Below are positions 33,663-43,106 of a stretch of 64,000 nt of DNA, piece after piece. Source of the DNA: UBA8231 sp036011085 (GTDB lineage Bacteria; Latescibacterota; UBA2968; UBA8231); contig DASCMS010000053.1 in assembly GCA_036011085.1 (NCBI GenBank), positions 56,432 through 120,431 of the forward strand, in the 5' to 3' direction. Position 1 is the first letter of the stretch. Every line of letters starts with the position of its first letter. The notes beneath the pieces are model-generated. The model ran no database searches. It saw only the letters and a list, made by a program, of their open reading frames with translations, and was not told where the DNA came from. Made by a program: the position numbers and the translations under genes.

Positions 33663-34748
33663 TCAGTCGACGCCGATGCGCCGGCGCAGGGCCTCGGCAT
33701 AGTAGCAGTAGTTGCTCCAGGACACGTCGTCGGGGACGAGATGATCGAGGGCGGCGATATAGCGACCCGTCTCGATCACGGGCGCCACCCGTTCCATCTC
33801 GGCATCGATGGCTTTGGGGCCGATGGCCAGGGCGCGTTTGTCGATGCCTCCCATCATACCCAGGGAAGGCCAGCGGCGCCGTATCTGCGCCACATCACAA
33901 CCGGCAGCTACCTCGAAGGGCCACAGGTAATTCACGCCGGCGGCCGTCATGTTCGGCAGGATGAGCCGCGGATCGCCATCGGTATCGACCGAGATGATGG
34001 GGATGTCGTGGCTGCGGGCGAAGTCGCGGATCCGCTGGTAGTTCGGCGCCATGAACTCATCCCAGTGGCGCGGCGAGATGAGCGGCCCCTGGCGGCCGCA
34101 CATGTCCTCCCAGATGTGGATCACGTCGATGCGCAGCACTTCGACGACGCGGGCGAAGACGGCCAGGTACACCGTCGTCAGGTGATCCATGATGTCGTGC
34201 ACGAGCTGGGGATCCGTATAGAAGGCGAGCAGGCACTCCTCATCCCCGAGGAGCCAGCGGAGCCCCCCGAAGACACCGACGTCGGGATAATTGCCCAGCT
34301 GCAGCGCCACGCCTTCGCGAGCCGACGCCTCGGCCTGTTGGCGCCAGTTCCCCAGGAACCGATCGGGGTGATCGGGGTCCAGGCGCTCGGCGCGGAAACG
34401 CTCCCAGTCGTCCCGGTTCTTGACGGGAAACTCGATGAACTCCGACATCGACTCGCCATGCTTGTAGTCACGGCGCAGGATGCCCCAGGAGTCGGTGAAG
34501 AGGATGAAGTCGTCATCCTCGCGCAGCACCTGGCGCTCGATTCGCGGGCAGGGGCCGTAATTGACCTGCACGGTGGCCGGTGGCCGATCCGAACCCAGGT
34601 GGGCGCGCAGGTTGCAGTCAGCGGGCATCCCTTCGCGTTCCCAGCGACTCCGAGTGGTCGGCCATGGCCCCCAGAACAGCCAGTACGGGGGGCGGTCCAC
34701 GGAATCACCGCGCAGGCAGGCGAGGAAGCGTTCTCTTTCGGTCATCAT
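33663..34748 (-). CDS. URO-D-fold protein with DTDG motif (paralogue 5)
   Basis: 361 residues. TERERFLACLRGDSVDRPPYW is the family N-terminus. HIWEDMCGRQGPLISPRHWDEFMAPNYQRI carries the G-P-x-x-S-P signature, and ISVDTDGDPRLILPNM replaces the zinc-site His-x-Cys by Asp-x-Asp. It is first in the minus-strand operon with the radical-SAM gene and paralogue 4. The start is ATG 34748 or the next ATG, with no convincing Shine-Dalgarno sequence. It is divergent, over about 50 nt, from the activase gene at 34801, so the two operons may share regulation. Confidence 0.85.
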   Translation of the reverse strand: MMTERERFLACLRGDSVDRPPYWLFWGPWPTTRSRWEREGMPADCNLRAHLGSDRPPATVQVNYGPCPRIERQVLREDDDFILFTDSWGILRRDYKHGESMSEFIEFPVKNRDDWERFRAERLDPDHPDRFLGNWRQQAEASAREGVALQLGNYPDVGVFGGLRWLLGDEECLLAFYTDPQLVHDIMDHLTTVYLAVFARVVEVLRIDVIHIWEDMCGRQGPLISPRHWDEFMAPNYQRIRDFARSHDIPIISVDTDGDPRLILPNMTAAGVNYLWPFEVAAGCDVAQIRRRWPSLGMMGGIDKRALAIGPKAIDAEMERVAPVIETGRYIAALDHLVPDDVSWSNYCYYAEALRRRIGVD

Positions 34749-34783
34749 CAGTGACGGGCGATCCGGTTCGGGTTTAGTTAGGG

Positions 34784-34789
34784 TATACT
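34784..34789 (+). promoter_or_regulatory. possible -10 element (TATACT) of the second glycyl-radical operon
   Basis: TATACT lies in the short divergent gap between the URO-D gene starting at 34748 and the activase starting at 34801. No good -35 hexamer is present at the right distance. If used, the leader before the activase ATG would be only a few nucleotides, so this is tentative. Confidence 0.2.
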
Positions 34790-34800
34790 ATAAGGGAACC

Positions 34801-35778
34801 ATGATCGCCGGCACACGCCGGTGCTGGAAAGACACGATGCCGACGACAACCGCTGAAGGTTCCGACCTTCGCGGCACCATCTTCAACATACAGCGCAGTT
34901 CTACCACGGACGGCCCCGGGGTGCGCACCACGGTGTTTCTCAAGGGGTGCTCGAACCACTGCACGTGGTGCCACAACCCCGAGTCCATCGGCGGGGCACC
35001 ACAGCTGCAGGTCCACCTGGACCGCTGTATCGCCTGCGGCCGCTGTGTCGCTGTCTGCCCCAGCGGGGCGCAGGGCCTCGACACGGAGGGGCGCAGCTTT
35101 GACCGCGACGCCTGCAAGGCATGCGGCAGCTGTGCTGACGAGTGCTTCTCCGGCGCCCTGGAGTTGTGCGGCCAGACGATGTCTGCTGCCGAGGTCCTGG
35201 CCGAGGTCGTAAAGGACGAACCGTACTACAGAAACTCCGGTGGCGGCGTCACCTTCTCCGGCGGCGAGCCGGTGCTGCAGACCGACTTCCTGCGCCGGCT
35301 GCTCTCGGCCTGCCGCGAGCAGGGCCTGCACACCGCCGTGGACACGGCCGGCAACTACCCGTGGCCAATGCTGGCTTCACTGCTGCCCTACGTCGACCTG
35401 GTGCTCTATGACCTCAAGGTTCTGAACCAGGACAGTTCCCGCCAGTTCGTCGGCAATGATGGCGAGCGTATCCGCGCCAACCTCGAGCGTCTCGGCGCCA
35501 CGGGACACCCCGTCATCGTGCGTACTCCGGTGGTCGGTGGCGTCAACGACGACGACGGGCAGATCGCCGACATGGCGCGCCTCATCGGTGGTGTCCCGGG
35601 CCTGCTGTACTACGAATTGCTGCCCTACCACGCCCTCGGCGACGCCAAACTCCAGAGCTTCGGTCTGTCCGGCAACGGGACATTCCAGACACCGGACGCT
35701 GACAGGCTGCAAGAGCTGGCCGACGTGGCCCGCCACTACGTACACGACGTCCGCCCAAAAACGAAGGCAACGACATGA
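34801..35778 (+). CDS. glycyl-radical enzyme activating enzyme 2 (radical SAM)
   Basis: 325 residues. The radical-SAM cluster is Cys50, Cys54, Cys57 (GCSNHCTWCHNPE). Two ferredoxin clusters are at Cys76/79/82/86 and Cys105/108/111/115. SGGGVTFSGGEPVLQ and LYDLKVLNQDSSRQF follow. It overlaps the start of GRE3 by 4 nt (ATGA), so it is clearly that enzyme's activase. ATG 34801 follows AAGGGAA; ATG 34837 is an alternative that would drop 12 non-conserved residues. Confidence 0.95.
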   Translation: MIAGTRRCWKDTMPTTTAEGSDLRGTIFNIQRSSTTDGPGVRTTVFLKGCSNHCTWCHNPESIGGAPQLQVHLDRCIACGRCVAVCPSGAQGLDTEGRSFDRDACKACGSCADECFSGALELCGQTMSAAEVLAEVVKDEPYYRNSGGGVTFSGGEPVLQTDFLRRLLSACREQGLHTAVDTAGNYPWPMLASLLPYVDLVLYDLKVLNQDSSRQFVGNDGERIRANLERLGATGHPVIVRTPVVGGVNDDDGQIADMARLIGGVPGLLYYELLPYHALGDAKLQSFGLSGNGTFQTPDADRLQELADVARHYVHDVRPKTKATT

Positions 35779-37952
35779 CCGACACCAGCGTTCGCCCAAC
35801 CTTCCAGGCCCGGATCGATGCCCTGCGACTGACGAAAAAAACGCATACGCGTCAGAAACTCACCGACGAAGGCACCCACGATGTCGACGACCACGGCCGC
35901 ATCCCCTGGCCGGACTCGATTCCGTTCACAGTGCGCCCAAACCATCCGAATGGACGGGCCCACGGGATCCGAGCCATCGGCGAGAACTTCCGCGAGTGGC
36001 TGCGTGTGCACCCGGTCTACATCCATCCCATGAGCGCCCTGGCCGGAGCCTGGATGCAGATCGGTATTCCGGACGTGGGCGGTTGGCCGGAGGAAGAGCG
36101 GGCCCACCACCTGCAGCCGGTGTTCGACAAGTACAACGTGCTCTTTTCCGGAATCGGGGCAATGAACCACCTGGGACCCGATATGCGCATCGGTCTCGAG
36201 CTCGGCTGGGGCGGCCTTCGGCGCAAGCTGCAAAACTGCCGCGACCTCAACCGCCCCACGGATCCGGCCTTCTACGATGGTGAGGAGGCCTTCGTCGAAG
36301 GCCTGCAGGACTGGATTCATCGGCATGTGGTGCTGGCCCGCGACATGGCAGCTGCCGAGGAGGATCCAGAGATCCGCGACAACCTGCTCGAGATCGCCGC
36401 CATGAATGAGGTTCTGGTGGATGATGCCCCCAGCACCTTCCGCGAGGCCTGTCAATTTCTGGCCTGGTTCCAGTCGGTGGACCGCATGTGGTCAGCCGGC
36501 GGCGCCCTGGGGCAGATCGACGAGCTGTTGCTTCCGTACTACGAAACCGACATCGCCGCTGGTCGGTTGACAGACGAGGAGGCCATCTGGTGTCTGGCCA
36601 GCCTGTTCTTCAATGACACCCACTACTCGCAGATCGGCGGGCCAGCGGCGGACGGCCACGATGTCACCAGCCGTGTGTCATTTCTCGTGCTGGAGGCCAT
36701 GCACCGCCTGCGGATCCCCATTAACATGGCCGTGCGCGTGCACGACGATCTCGACCCAAACCTGCTTCGGCAGGCGGTGGTCAACCTGTTCGCCGACGGC
36801 ACGGGCTGCAGTTATGCTTGTTCTCACGGCCTGGACGAGGGGTTTGTCCGCAACGGGTACCCGTTGCCCCTGGCACGCCTGCGGGCCAAGGTGGGATGCA
36901 ACTGGACGGCCCTGCCAGGGGTCGAGTATTGCCTGCAGGACGTCACCCGTCAGTGCCTTGTGGCGCCCTTCCTATGCGCCTTTCATGATGTCATGACGCG
37001 GCAGCGTGTCGATGGTGAAGCACCGGACATGGACGCGCTGTGGGACCGCTTCCGCAGCCACCTCGAGATCAGCGTCGACGCTGTGAAACGGGGCAAGGAC
37101 TGGCACATGGAACGGCACTCCCGCCTCACCTCAGAGATCGTCCTCAACCTGTTCATGCATGGCCCCGTCGAGCGCGGCCTGGACGTGGCCGAAGGTGGTG
37201 TCGACATCTACAACCTGACCGTCGACGGCATCGGCCTGGCCACGGTGGCCGACTCCTTCGCCGCGATCGAACAGCGTGTGCAGAGCGAACAACGCCTCAC
37301 GTGGCAGGAGCTGGCGGACCTGCTGGCGGGCGACTGGGAAGAAGCCGAAGACGTGCGCCTGATGATGAAGTCCATCCCCCGCTTCGGTACCGGTGGCACA
37401 CGCGCCGACTACTGGGCGCTGCGCATCGGTGAAACCTACGGCGACCTCGTGCGCGGCACGCCCACGCCGAAGGGCTACCGCGTGCTGCCCGGTCTGTTCT
37501 CACATGGTACGGTGAACACCTTTGGCAGCAAGCTGGGGGCCACACCAAACGGTCGACACGCCGGTGACCCCGTCGCCCACAATGCCAACCCGGATCCCGG
37601 CTTCCTGCCGGGTGGCGGCGGCGCGCCGACGGCCAAGTCGACGGCCGTGGCGGCGGTGCAGCCCCGCTGGGGGAACACGACGCCACTGCAACTCGATCTC
37701 GACAGCTCTCTGGCACGCACCCTCGGCGGCATCGACAGCGTCGTCGCCCTCATCAGGACCCACAATGAGCTCGGGGGGACGCTGATCAATCTCAACGTGA
37801 TCTCCCGCGAACAGCTGCTGGCGGCACACGAAGACCCCGAGTCGCACCCCGACCTGGTGGTGCGCGTCACCGGCTACAGTGCGTACTTTCGCAGCTTGTC
37901 GAAGGAGTACCGGCAGCAGGTCGTCGATCGCATGCTGGCAGCCGGCGCCTGA
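35775..37952 (+). CDS. glycyl radical enzyme GRE3 (Gly-Cys-Asn-Trp type)
   Basis: 725 residues. Radical loop VRVTGYSAYFRSL has Gly700. The catalytic Cys is Cys375 in AKVGCNWTALPGVEY, 325 residues earlier. As in GRE2, Trp stands where dehydratase-type enzymes have the general-base Glu, and the following Leu/Ile-Pro-Gly is shared too (D-I-P-G in GRE2, A-L-P-G here). The two are otherwise clearly different proteins, so this loop marks a distinct sub-group and not a recent duplication. The enzyme is coupled to its own activase, and a DUF362 gene follows after 12 nt. Confidence 0.92.
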   Translation: MTDTSVRPTFQARIDALRLTKKTHTRQKLTDEGTHDVDDHGRIPWPDSIPFTVRPNHPNGRAHGIRAIGENFREWLRVHPVYIHPMSALAGAWMQIGIPDVGGWPEEERAHHLQPVFDKYNVLFSGIGAMNHLGPDMRIGLELGWGGLRRKLQNCRDLNRPTDPAFYDGEEAFVEGLQDWIHRHVVLARDMAAAEEDPEIRDNLLEIAAMNEVLVDDAPSTFREACQFLAWFQSVDRMWSAGGALGQIDELLLPYYETDIAAGRLTDEEAIWCLASLFFNDTHYSQIGGPAADGHDVTSRVSFLVLEAMHRLRIPINMAVRVHDDLDPNLLRQAVVNLFADGTGCSYACSHGLDEGFVRNGYPLPLARLRAKVGCNWTALPGVEYCLQDVTRQCLVAPFLCAFHDVMTRQRVDGEAPDMDALWDRFRSHLEISVDAVKRGKDWHMERHSRLTSEIVLNLFMHGPVERGLDVAEGGVDIYNLTVDGIGLATVADSFAAIEQRVQSEQRLTWQELADLLAGDWEEAEDVRLMMKSIPRFGTGGTRADYWALRIGETYGDLVRGTPTPKGYRVLPGLFSHGTVNTFGSKLGATPNGRHAGDPVAHNANPDPGFLPGGGGAPTAKSTAVAAVQPRWGNTTPLQLDLDSSLARTLGGIDSVVALIRTHNELGGTLINLNVISREQLLAAHEDPESHPDLVVRVTGYSAYFRSLSKEYRQQVVDRMLAAGA

Positions 37953-37964
37953 GAGCATCAGACC

Positions 37965-39080
37965 ATGGAGCGGAGCAGATTGAGACTGGACATGGAATGT
38001 GTGTATCTGTATCGAACGGATGTCGAGGGTACGACGGCGCCCTTCGAGCGATACCGTGAATTCGCCAGGGAGGCGCTGCAGCGACTGGAACTGCCTCTGC
38101 CCGAGACGGGGACCATTCTCCTCAACCCCAACATCACCGTCCCGGCCGCTCCGGACAGCCGCATCATCACCCACCCGGGGTTCATTGCCGGTCTGGTCGA
38201 CGCCCTGCTGGAGCAGGGAGCCGATCAGGACCAGTTGCTGGTAGGCGAAGGGTACGGCCACAAAAAGCGTGGACACTGGGCGCAGCTCAGCGGATACACG
38301 CAGGGGTTAGGGCGGGTGGGGCTCGAGCTGATAGATCTGGACCTGGCCGGGGGTGTGGAGGTGGCGATTCCCGGCGGCGTCGTCTTCCCCCAGCTGACGT
38401 TTGCCCGGCAGGCCACCGAGTGTGCCTTCTACCTCAACGTACCTGTGGCCAAGTGCCACAACCTGAGCCTGACGACCCTGGCTATGAAGAACACTCAGGG
38501 CACGATACTGAGTCCGCAGCGACATATGTGCGCCCAGCAGACCGAAGACGAGCCCTTCGCCGACCAGGCCCACGACATCACCGAGCGCGGTATCAGCCTG
38601 CACGAAGAGCGCTTCTGCCACAAGCAGTCCGACAAGACCGTCGCCCGACTGCAGTTGGGCATCCCCCAGCTGAGTGTCGTCGACGGATTGATCGGGCGAG
38701 ATGGCACCGGCTTCAACCACGGTGACAACCGACCTCTGGGATGGACGATCATGGGCGCCAGTGAAGTGCTCGTGGATGTGGTCGGCACGTACCTGATGGG
38801 CATCGACCCGCAGGCCACTCCCTACCTGCAGGTGGCCGCCGAACGTGGTCTCGGCACCACTCGTATTGAGGATATCGACGTCGTCGATCTGACGGTCGGT
38901 GACCGACTCGATGCGGCCTCGCTGCGGCAACTGCGCGCCCAGCCGCCGTTGATGCCGATGTCCACGGTGAAGGGAAAGCACATGCCTCGGTTCCGTCCCG
39001 ATGGCAGCCTTGTACCCTGGCAGCTCGATCGGATCAACAAACATCGGCAGGAGCAGAAACTGGAACCGATCGCCGCGTAG
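37965..39080 (+). CDS. DUF362-domain protein
   Basis: 371 residues. The DUF362 core is visible as ITHPGFIAGLVDALLEQGADQDQLLVGEG, FYLNVPVAKCHNLSLTTLAMKNTQGTIL, then LSVVDGLIGRDGTGFNHGD and LGWTIMGASEVLVDVVGTYLMGIDPQ. DUF362 proteins often occur with ferredoxin domains and in anaerobes; the reaction is unknown. There is no Fe-S motif here. It is 12 nt after GRE3 and the last gene of that operon, so it is presumably part of the same pathway. Confidence 0.85.
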   Translation: MERSRLRLDMECVYLYRTDVEGTTAPFERYREFAREALQRLELPLPETGTILLNPNITVPAAPDSRIITHPGFIAGLVDALLEQGADQDQLLVGEGYGHKKRGHWAQLSGYTQGLGRVGLELIDLDLAGGVEVAIPGGVVFPQLTFARQATECAFYLNVPVAKCHNLSLTTLAMKNTQGTILSPQRHMCAQQTEDEPFADQAHDITERGISLHEERFCHKQSDKTVARLQLGIPQLSVVDGLIGRDGTGFNHGDNRPLGWTIMGASEVLVDVVGTYLMGIDPQATPYLQVAAERGLGTTRIEDIDVVDLTVGDRLDAASLRQLRAQPPLMPMSTVKGKHMPRFRPDGSLVPWQLDRINKHRQEQKLEPIAA

Positions 39081-39336
39081 CCATTGCCGATATGTTCGCC
39101 AGCTATCTGAAAACTGCCCTCCGCAGCCTGTTGCGGGAAGGTCAGTTCCCGCACGCGTCGGACATAGTAGGCGAAATCACGCAGTGAGGTCTCCACAACC
39201 ACCCGGCGCTCCAGTTCCGCGTCGATCGCCTGCGCCCCTCTGGCAGCAACAGCTTGTCGAGGCCACCTGTGAAGGCCATGCGCGGTGTTCACAATCTCCG
39301 AGGCAATCGCAACACGGCATCCCGTGGCTGGCGTCC
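39081..39336 (-). other. intergenic stretch with a possible decayed gene
   Basis: Between DUF362 and the heparinase-like gene. On the minus strand, one frame gives MAFTGGLDKLLLPEG and the next frame continues AQAIDAELERRVVVETSLRDFAYYVRRVRELTFP. The codon pattern looks protein-like, but there is no intact start-to-stop frame. It may be a frameshifted remnant; I cannot name the family. Confidence 0.25.
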
Positions 39337-41109
39337 TTAGGCGATGCGGAAGACGAGCCGCATCTGCCGTGACAGCGTACGGGGTGTGAAGGTGACACGC
39401 CGGATCACTTTGTCCGTACGGCCTTCCTTCGATTCCTCCTCGAGGATGGCGACACGGAACCGCCCCGCCGTGTCCGGGGCGGACAGCAGCAGACCGCGTC
39501 CTCGGGGACCGATCTGCACGCTCTTGCCGCCGGCAGCCACCTTTGCCGGTTCGAGCGTGATGAAGGCCTCCTCCAGGGCCGTCGGCGTGCCGCTGAACTC
39601 GTACACGTCTTCCAGTTCCAGGGTGTTGGCTTCCCCATCCAGTGTGAGTGTACGCACGAGAGAACGCACCGTCCCCCGCGGATAGGCCCGGCTCATGTCG
39701 ATGACGGCCGTCTTCTCACCCCGGCCGTTGAGATTCTCCACGCTCAGGACACCGCGGTAACGGGCGCCGGCCTTCTGCTGCACGCCGTTGATCAGAGGCA
39801 CGGAGTGGCCGAGGGAATTGCAGAAGATGATGTCGTAACGGCGAGCGCTGAAGGTCTTGCGCGTGTAGATGGGGCCGCCGGGATCATCGAGCCACAACCG
39901 GTCACCCCGGTGCACGAGGAAGCTGCCGATATCGTTGTGGTTGTGGGGTACGCCGTTGTTGCCCGCCAGGGCCATGACCGTCAGCATCCGGCGACCCGGC
40001 TTGCCGCGCATCTTCACCTGACCCAGATCCGGCAGGTGGGCATCGCTCAGTTCGGGCTTGGCCGGTGCTTTCCTGCCGCTGTACAGTGCCAGTTCGTGGG
40101 GCGATCCAAGTCGCAGGGTGCGATCCGGATGGGTGGCGCAGAGCCCGTACAGCCCGGGCATAGGGTGGACCTGATTGATGATCATCGGATACTCGGCCGG
40201 CACGTACCCGTGGCTGGCGTCGGCGAAGGTGGAGCGCAGGGGACCCTCGATGTGGGCGGCCAGCGGGTAGCGGCTGATGGCAGCGATACGCTCCCCTGCC
40301 AGCAGGTTGAGTTCGCCGTCGGTCTTGTGAAGCAGAGCGTTGGCGGCGGCGAGGTAGTGGCCGAAGCCGTAAGCCCAGTACCCCGGTCCCTCCTCGCAGC
40401 CACCGTCGGCGGCAAAGCCGTCCAGGGCATAGCTCATATTCTGGATGGCCACGTGAGTCATGTGGGCCAGGACATGGGGGTCCTCGATCTGGTAGAGGGC
40501 GGTGCGGATGATCTCCCCGTTACACACGTGGTTCCAATTCATGCGTACCGTCTTCCATTCATCCGGGTGCCGGTAGTCCCAGTACTTTTCGAAGATCTCC
40601 CGCTCGATGGCCCGGGTGACGCGCGCTCGTACTTCCTCCTCGAGCCGGTCCCCGACCACGTGGAGAATCTCCGCCAGCACCACGCCGATGCTGACCGAGC
40701 CCAGATCGATGCCCCGACCCTCATGCGCTGCCATGACCCAGGTCCAGTCGTCACAGTACGCCCACATGAGATCCTGCAGGTAGTCCACATCGGCCCTGGG
40801 GTGATCGAGCCAGAGAGCCAGGAATGCCTGGCCGAGCTGGCCTCGCCGCTCGGCCGCGGCCGCCTCGGGAACGCGACGGTCGCCGACACGACGGAAGTTC
40901 CGATACGCCGATCGTTTGAGCACAGCGATGGGGGCGGTGGGATCGAAGTCGTTGGCGAGGGATTGCCACTGGCCGTTCTTCCGCGCCAGCCGTCGAGCCC
41001 GGGCGACTCTCTCGGGGTCGGTCAGATAGGGTGCGGGAGATCGCCCGCGGTGGCGCTCGAAGAGGGTTGCCAGCTCGCCGATCGTGAGATGGCGCAGGAG
41101 CATGTCCAT
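39337..41109 (-). CDS. heparinase II/III-like protein
   Basis: 590 residues. An N-terminal (alpha/alpha) toroid-like region contains MNWNHVCNGEIIRTALY and ADGGCEEGPGYWAYGFGHYLAAANAL. The C-terminal heparinase II/III beta-sandwich contains MALAGNNGVPHNHNDIGSFLVHRGDRLWLDDPGGPIY, the conserved H-N-H-x-D region. This is the alginate/heparin-lyase superfamily, acting on uronate-containing glycans. There is no signal peptide, so it works on imported oligosaccharides or is wrongly started; ATG 41109 follows GAGG. In an operon with the Gfo/Idh/MocA gene (11-nt gap) and an amidohydrolase. Confidence 0.85.
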   Translation of the reverse strand: MDMLLRHLTIGELATLFERHRGRSPAPYLTDPERVARARRLARKNGQWQSLANDFDPTAPIAVLKRSAYRNFRRVGDRRVPEAAAAERRGQLGQAFLALWLDHPRADVDYLQDLMWAYCDDWTWVMAAHEGRGIDLGSVSIGVVLAEILHVVGDRLEEEVRARVTRAIEREIFEKYWDYRHPDEWKTVRMNWNHVCNGEIIRTALYQIEDPHVLAHMTHVAIQNMSYALDGFAADGGCEEGPGYWAYGFGHYLAAANALLHKTDGELNLLAGERIAAISRYPLAAHIEGPLRSTFADASHGYVPAEYPMIINQVHPMPGLYGLCATHPDRTLRLGSPHELALYSGRKAPAKPELSDAHLPDLGQVKMRGKPGRRMLTVMALAGNNGVPHNHNDIGSFLVHRGDRLWLDDPGGPIYTRKTFSARRYDIIFCNSLGHSVPLINGVQQKAGARYRGVLSVENLNGRGEKTAVIDMSRAYPRGTVRSLVRTLTLDGEANTLELEDVYEFSGTPTALEEAFITLEPAKVAAGGKSVQIGPRGRGLLLSAPDTAGRFRVAILEEESKEGRTDKVIRRVTFTPRTLSRQMRLVFRIA

Positions 41110-41120
41110 CGTCTGAGCCT

Positions 41121-42101
41121 CTACTGGTTGAAGAAACCATCCGGGTAGGGATCGGGATTCAGCAGCGGCGCGGTCCAGTCGCCGATATCGTCCAGCGCCA
41201 CGGGAGCGCCGCCGCACTCGACGTGCGACTTGAAGGCTGCCAGGAACAGCTGCGTTTTCTCGAACAGCGCGTCGTGTGTCACCGGCATCTGTCCGGTCTG
41301 AAACATCTTCTGCATTGCGATGATCATCGGTGGCCAGAAATGTGTCCCCGCGTGTACGCTTTGCTCGAAGGTCCGGCTGCCGAAGGCTCGCATCCACGCC
41401 CACACACCGGAGATCTCCTGCACGCAGCCGTAGAAGGGCTTGCCCCCGTCCCGCCCCTCATACTCGATGGTCACCAGGCCATTCGGCGTGTGCCAGTCCG
41501 GCGTCTGGTACGCGGCGCTGCGAATGCCGCCACCGACACAGGCATAGGCGAAGAACACACCGTGAACCCCGTGCGTGGCGTAGTCGGACATGGAGTTGGC
41601 GGCGCAGTATCCGGAGAGAGGCTCGATCTCCTCGATGTTGCTCCTGATTTGAGCGATCTCCGGGGCGTACTCGAAGCTCGATCCCGACATGATCGGTGTG
41701 TCGTGTTTGGCGGCCAGATCGAGGATCGTCCGGGCATCCTCCACGTTGAGGGCGAAGGGCCGGTTGATGAACATGGGCACCCCCGCCTCCAGATAGGGCC
41801 TGGCAAGGTGCTTGAAGTGGAGGCAGGAATCGAAGTCGTCGAGGATGATGGCGTCCACCTTCCCCACCATGTCCCAGTACTCGTCGACGATCTCCGCTCC
41901 TCTGTATTGCTGCACGAACTCCTCGGCGCCGCTCCGGTCCACGTCCCAGACGTGGGTGATGGCCATCCCCGTCATCCGCGTTCGTTGCGCGGAGGGTCCG
42001 CCATCTGCTTCTGGCTCGATGATCGGTCCCCAGATTCCCTTGGTGTGGACGTAGCGACTGCAGGCCAGTACTCCGACTTTGAGCAGATCGGTCGTTGCCA
42101 T
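41121..42101 (-). CDS. Gfo/Idh/MocA-family oxidoreductase
   Basis: 326 residues. The N-terminal nucleotide-binding half is LKVGVLACSRYVHTKGIWGP, then VDAIILDDFDSCLHFKHLARPYLEAGVPMFINRPFA, where Asn-Arg-Pro replaces the usual E-K-P of sugar dehydrogenases. The first glycine loop is also altered (GVLACSR in place of GxGxxG). NAD(P) use is likely but not certain. Sugar or inositol-like substrates are typical of the family. It lies between the heparinase-like and amidohydrolase genes, with gaps of 11 and 3 nt. Confidence 0.85.
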   Translation of the reverse strand: MATTDLLKVGVLACSRYVHTKGIWGPIIEPEADGGPSAQRTRMTGMAITHVWDVDRSGAEEFVQQYRGAEIVDEYWDMVGKVDAIILDDFDSCLHFKHLARPYLEAGVPMFINRPFALNVEDARTILDLAAKHDTPIMSGSSFEYAPEIAQIRSNIEEIEPLSGYCAANSMSDYATHGVHGVFFAYACVGGGIRSAAYQTPDWHTPNGLVTIEYEGRDGGKPFYGCVQEISGVWAWMRAFGSRTFEQSVHAGTHFWPPMIIAMQKMFQTGQMPVTHDALFEKTQLFLAAFKSHVECGGAPVALDDIGDWTAPLLNPDPYPDGFFNQ

Positions 42102-42104
42102 GGT

Positions 42105-42983
42105 CTATCTCCTGAACCAGATGCCGAGGGCGTTGCCACCCATCATCATCTCTCGTTCCCGCGTCGGAATCCCGGGCAGGTGGTGGTCGATCATCTGCGC
42201 CAGCCGGCCGTACCCCGGCTCCGCCACGATCCACGGAAAATCCGTGCACCACATCATCCGCTCGGGACCGAATGTCTCGTACACACGCTCGACCATCGGC
42301 TTCATGTCGGCGTACGGATAGGCGGCCTTGGAAAAGGCGTACTCCCCGGAAACCTTCACATGGACGTTGTCGTATCGAGCCAGTCCCAGGATCTGCTCGT
42401 ACGTCGCCGGCGGCAGTGGTTCCTGCTCGAAACGAGGACGCACCCAGGCGTCAGGCACCAGCGGCGTCGACGGACAGATCCCCAGATGATCGAGAGAGAT
42501 GTTGATGCCGGGGAACGCTGCCACCAGCAACTCCATGCTGGCGACGCCATCGCTGCGCCCGTAGAGGTTGATGTTGACGCCAAGCTCTGCCGCCCGCTGG
42601 AACAGCGGGTAGGCTGTCAGATCTTCCGCCTGTTCGGCGGCTGGATCCCCGAGTCCGCCACCGAGACGAATCCCCTCGATCGGGGTGGCCTCGTAGAGCT
42701 CGGTCAGTCTGTCGGCGGCGGCCGGGTCGGCCACATCGACGAGCCCCGTGGCCGTGAACCGATCCGGCCACGTTCTCACGCAGTGGGCGACGTAGTTGTG
42801 CTGCTCGATATCGGTCCCTCCCATATCGATGAGCACGGCCTTATCGATATCCGCCTCCCCCATTTCCGCCAGCAGCTGCTCTGCCGTCGCCTCTCTGTCG
42901 GCCGGCGCCAGAGCACTGACACCGCGGGGGAACTCGGGACGGAGACGATCGAAGACGTGCACGTGGACATCGACTTTTTCCAT
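42105..42983 (-). CDS. amidohydrolase-2 family metal-dependent hydrolase
   Basis: 292 residues from ATG 42983. The N-terminal metal motif VDVHVHVFD (H-x-H) is followed by LYGRSDG, LDHLGICPS and a late MMWCTDFPWIV, the Asp/His pattern of TIM-barrel amidohydrolases such as 2-pyrone-4,6-dicarboxylate or fuconolactone hydrolases. A lactonase for a sugar lactone made by the neighbouring oxidoreductase would fit (inference). It is the first gene of the three-gene minus-strand operon. The 123 nt between it and the divergent flavoprotein gene probably holds both promoters. Confidence 0.85.
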   Translation of the reverse strand: MEKVDVHVHVFDRLRPEFPRGVSALAPADREATAEQLLAEMGEADIDKAVLIDMGGTDIEQHNYVAHCVRTWPDRFTATGLVDVADPAAADRLTELYEATPIEGIRLGGGLGDPAAEQAEDLTAYPLFQRAAELGVNINLYGRSDGVASMELLVAAFPGINISLDHLGICPSTPLVPDAWVRPRFEQEPLPPATYEQILGLARYDNVHVKVSGEYAFSKAAYPYADMKPMVERVYETFGPERMMWCTDFPWIVAEPGYGRLAQMIDHHLPGIPTREREMMMGGNALGIWFRR

Positions 42984-43106
42984 GGCGGCACCCTCCCTGT
43001 TCCTGGCGCGTAAGGTAGTCTGGCAACTCCGATTCGTCGCCTTCCCTCCGCGACGCGGGTTGCGTAGCATATGGCCGCTGCAGACACCACGACAGGGGAA
43101 ACTGAC

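Noticed and set aside
41223..43013. A 596-codon plus-strand frame opposite the oxidoreductase and amidohydrolase
   Set aside because: No domain and repeated His/Val/Asp-rich shadow composition; both minus-strand genes are well supported.
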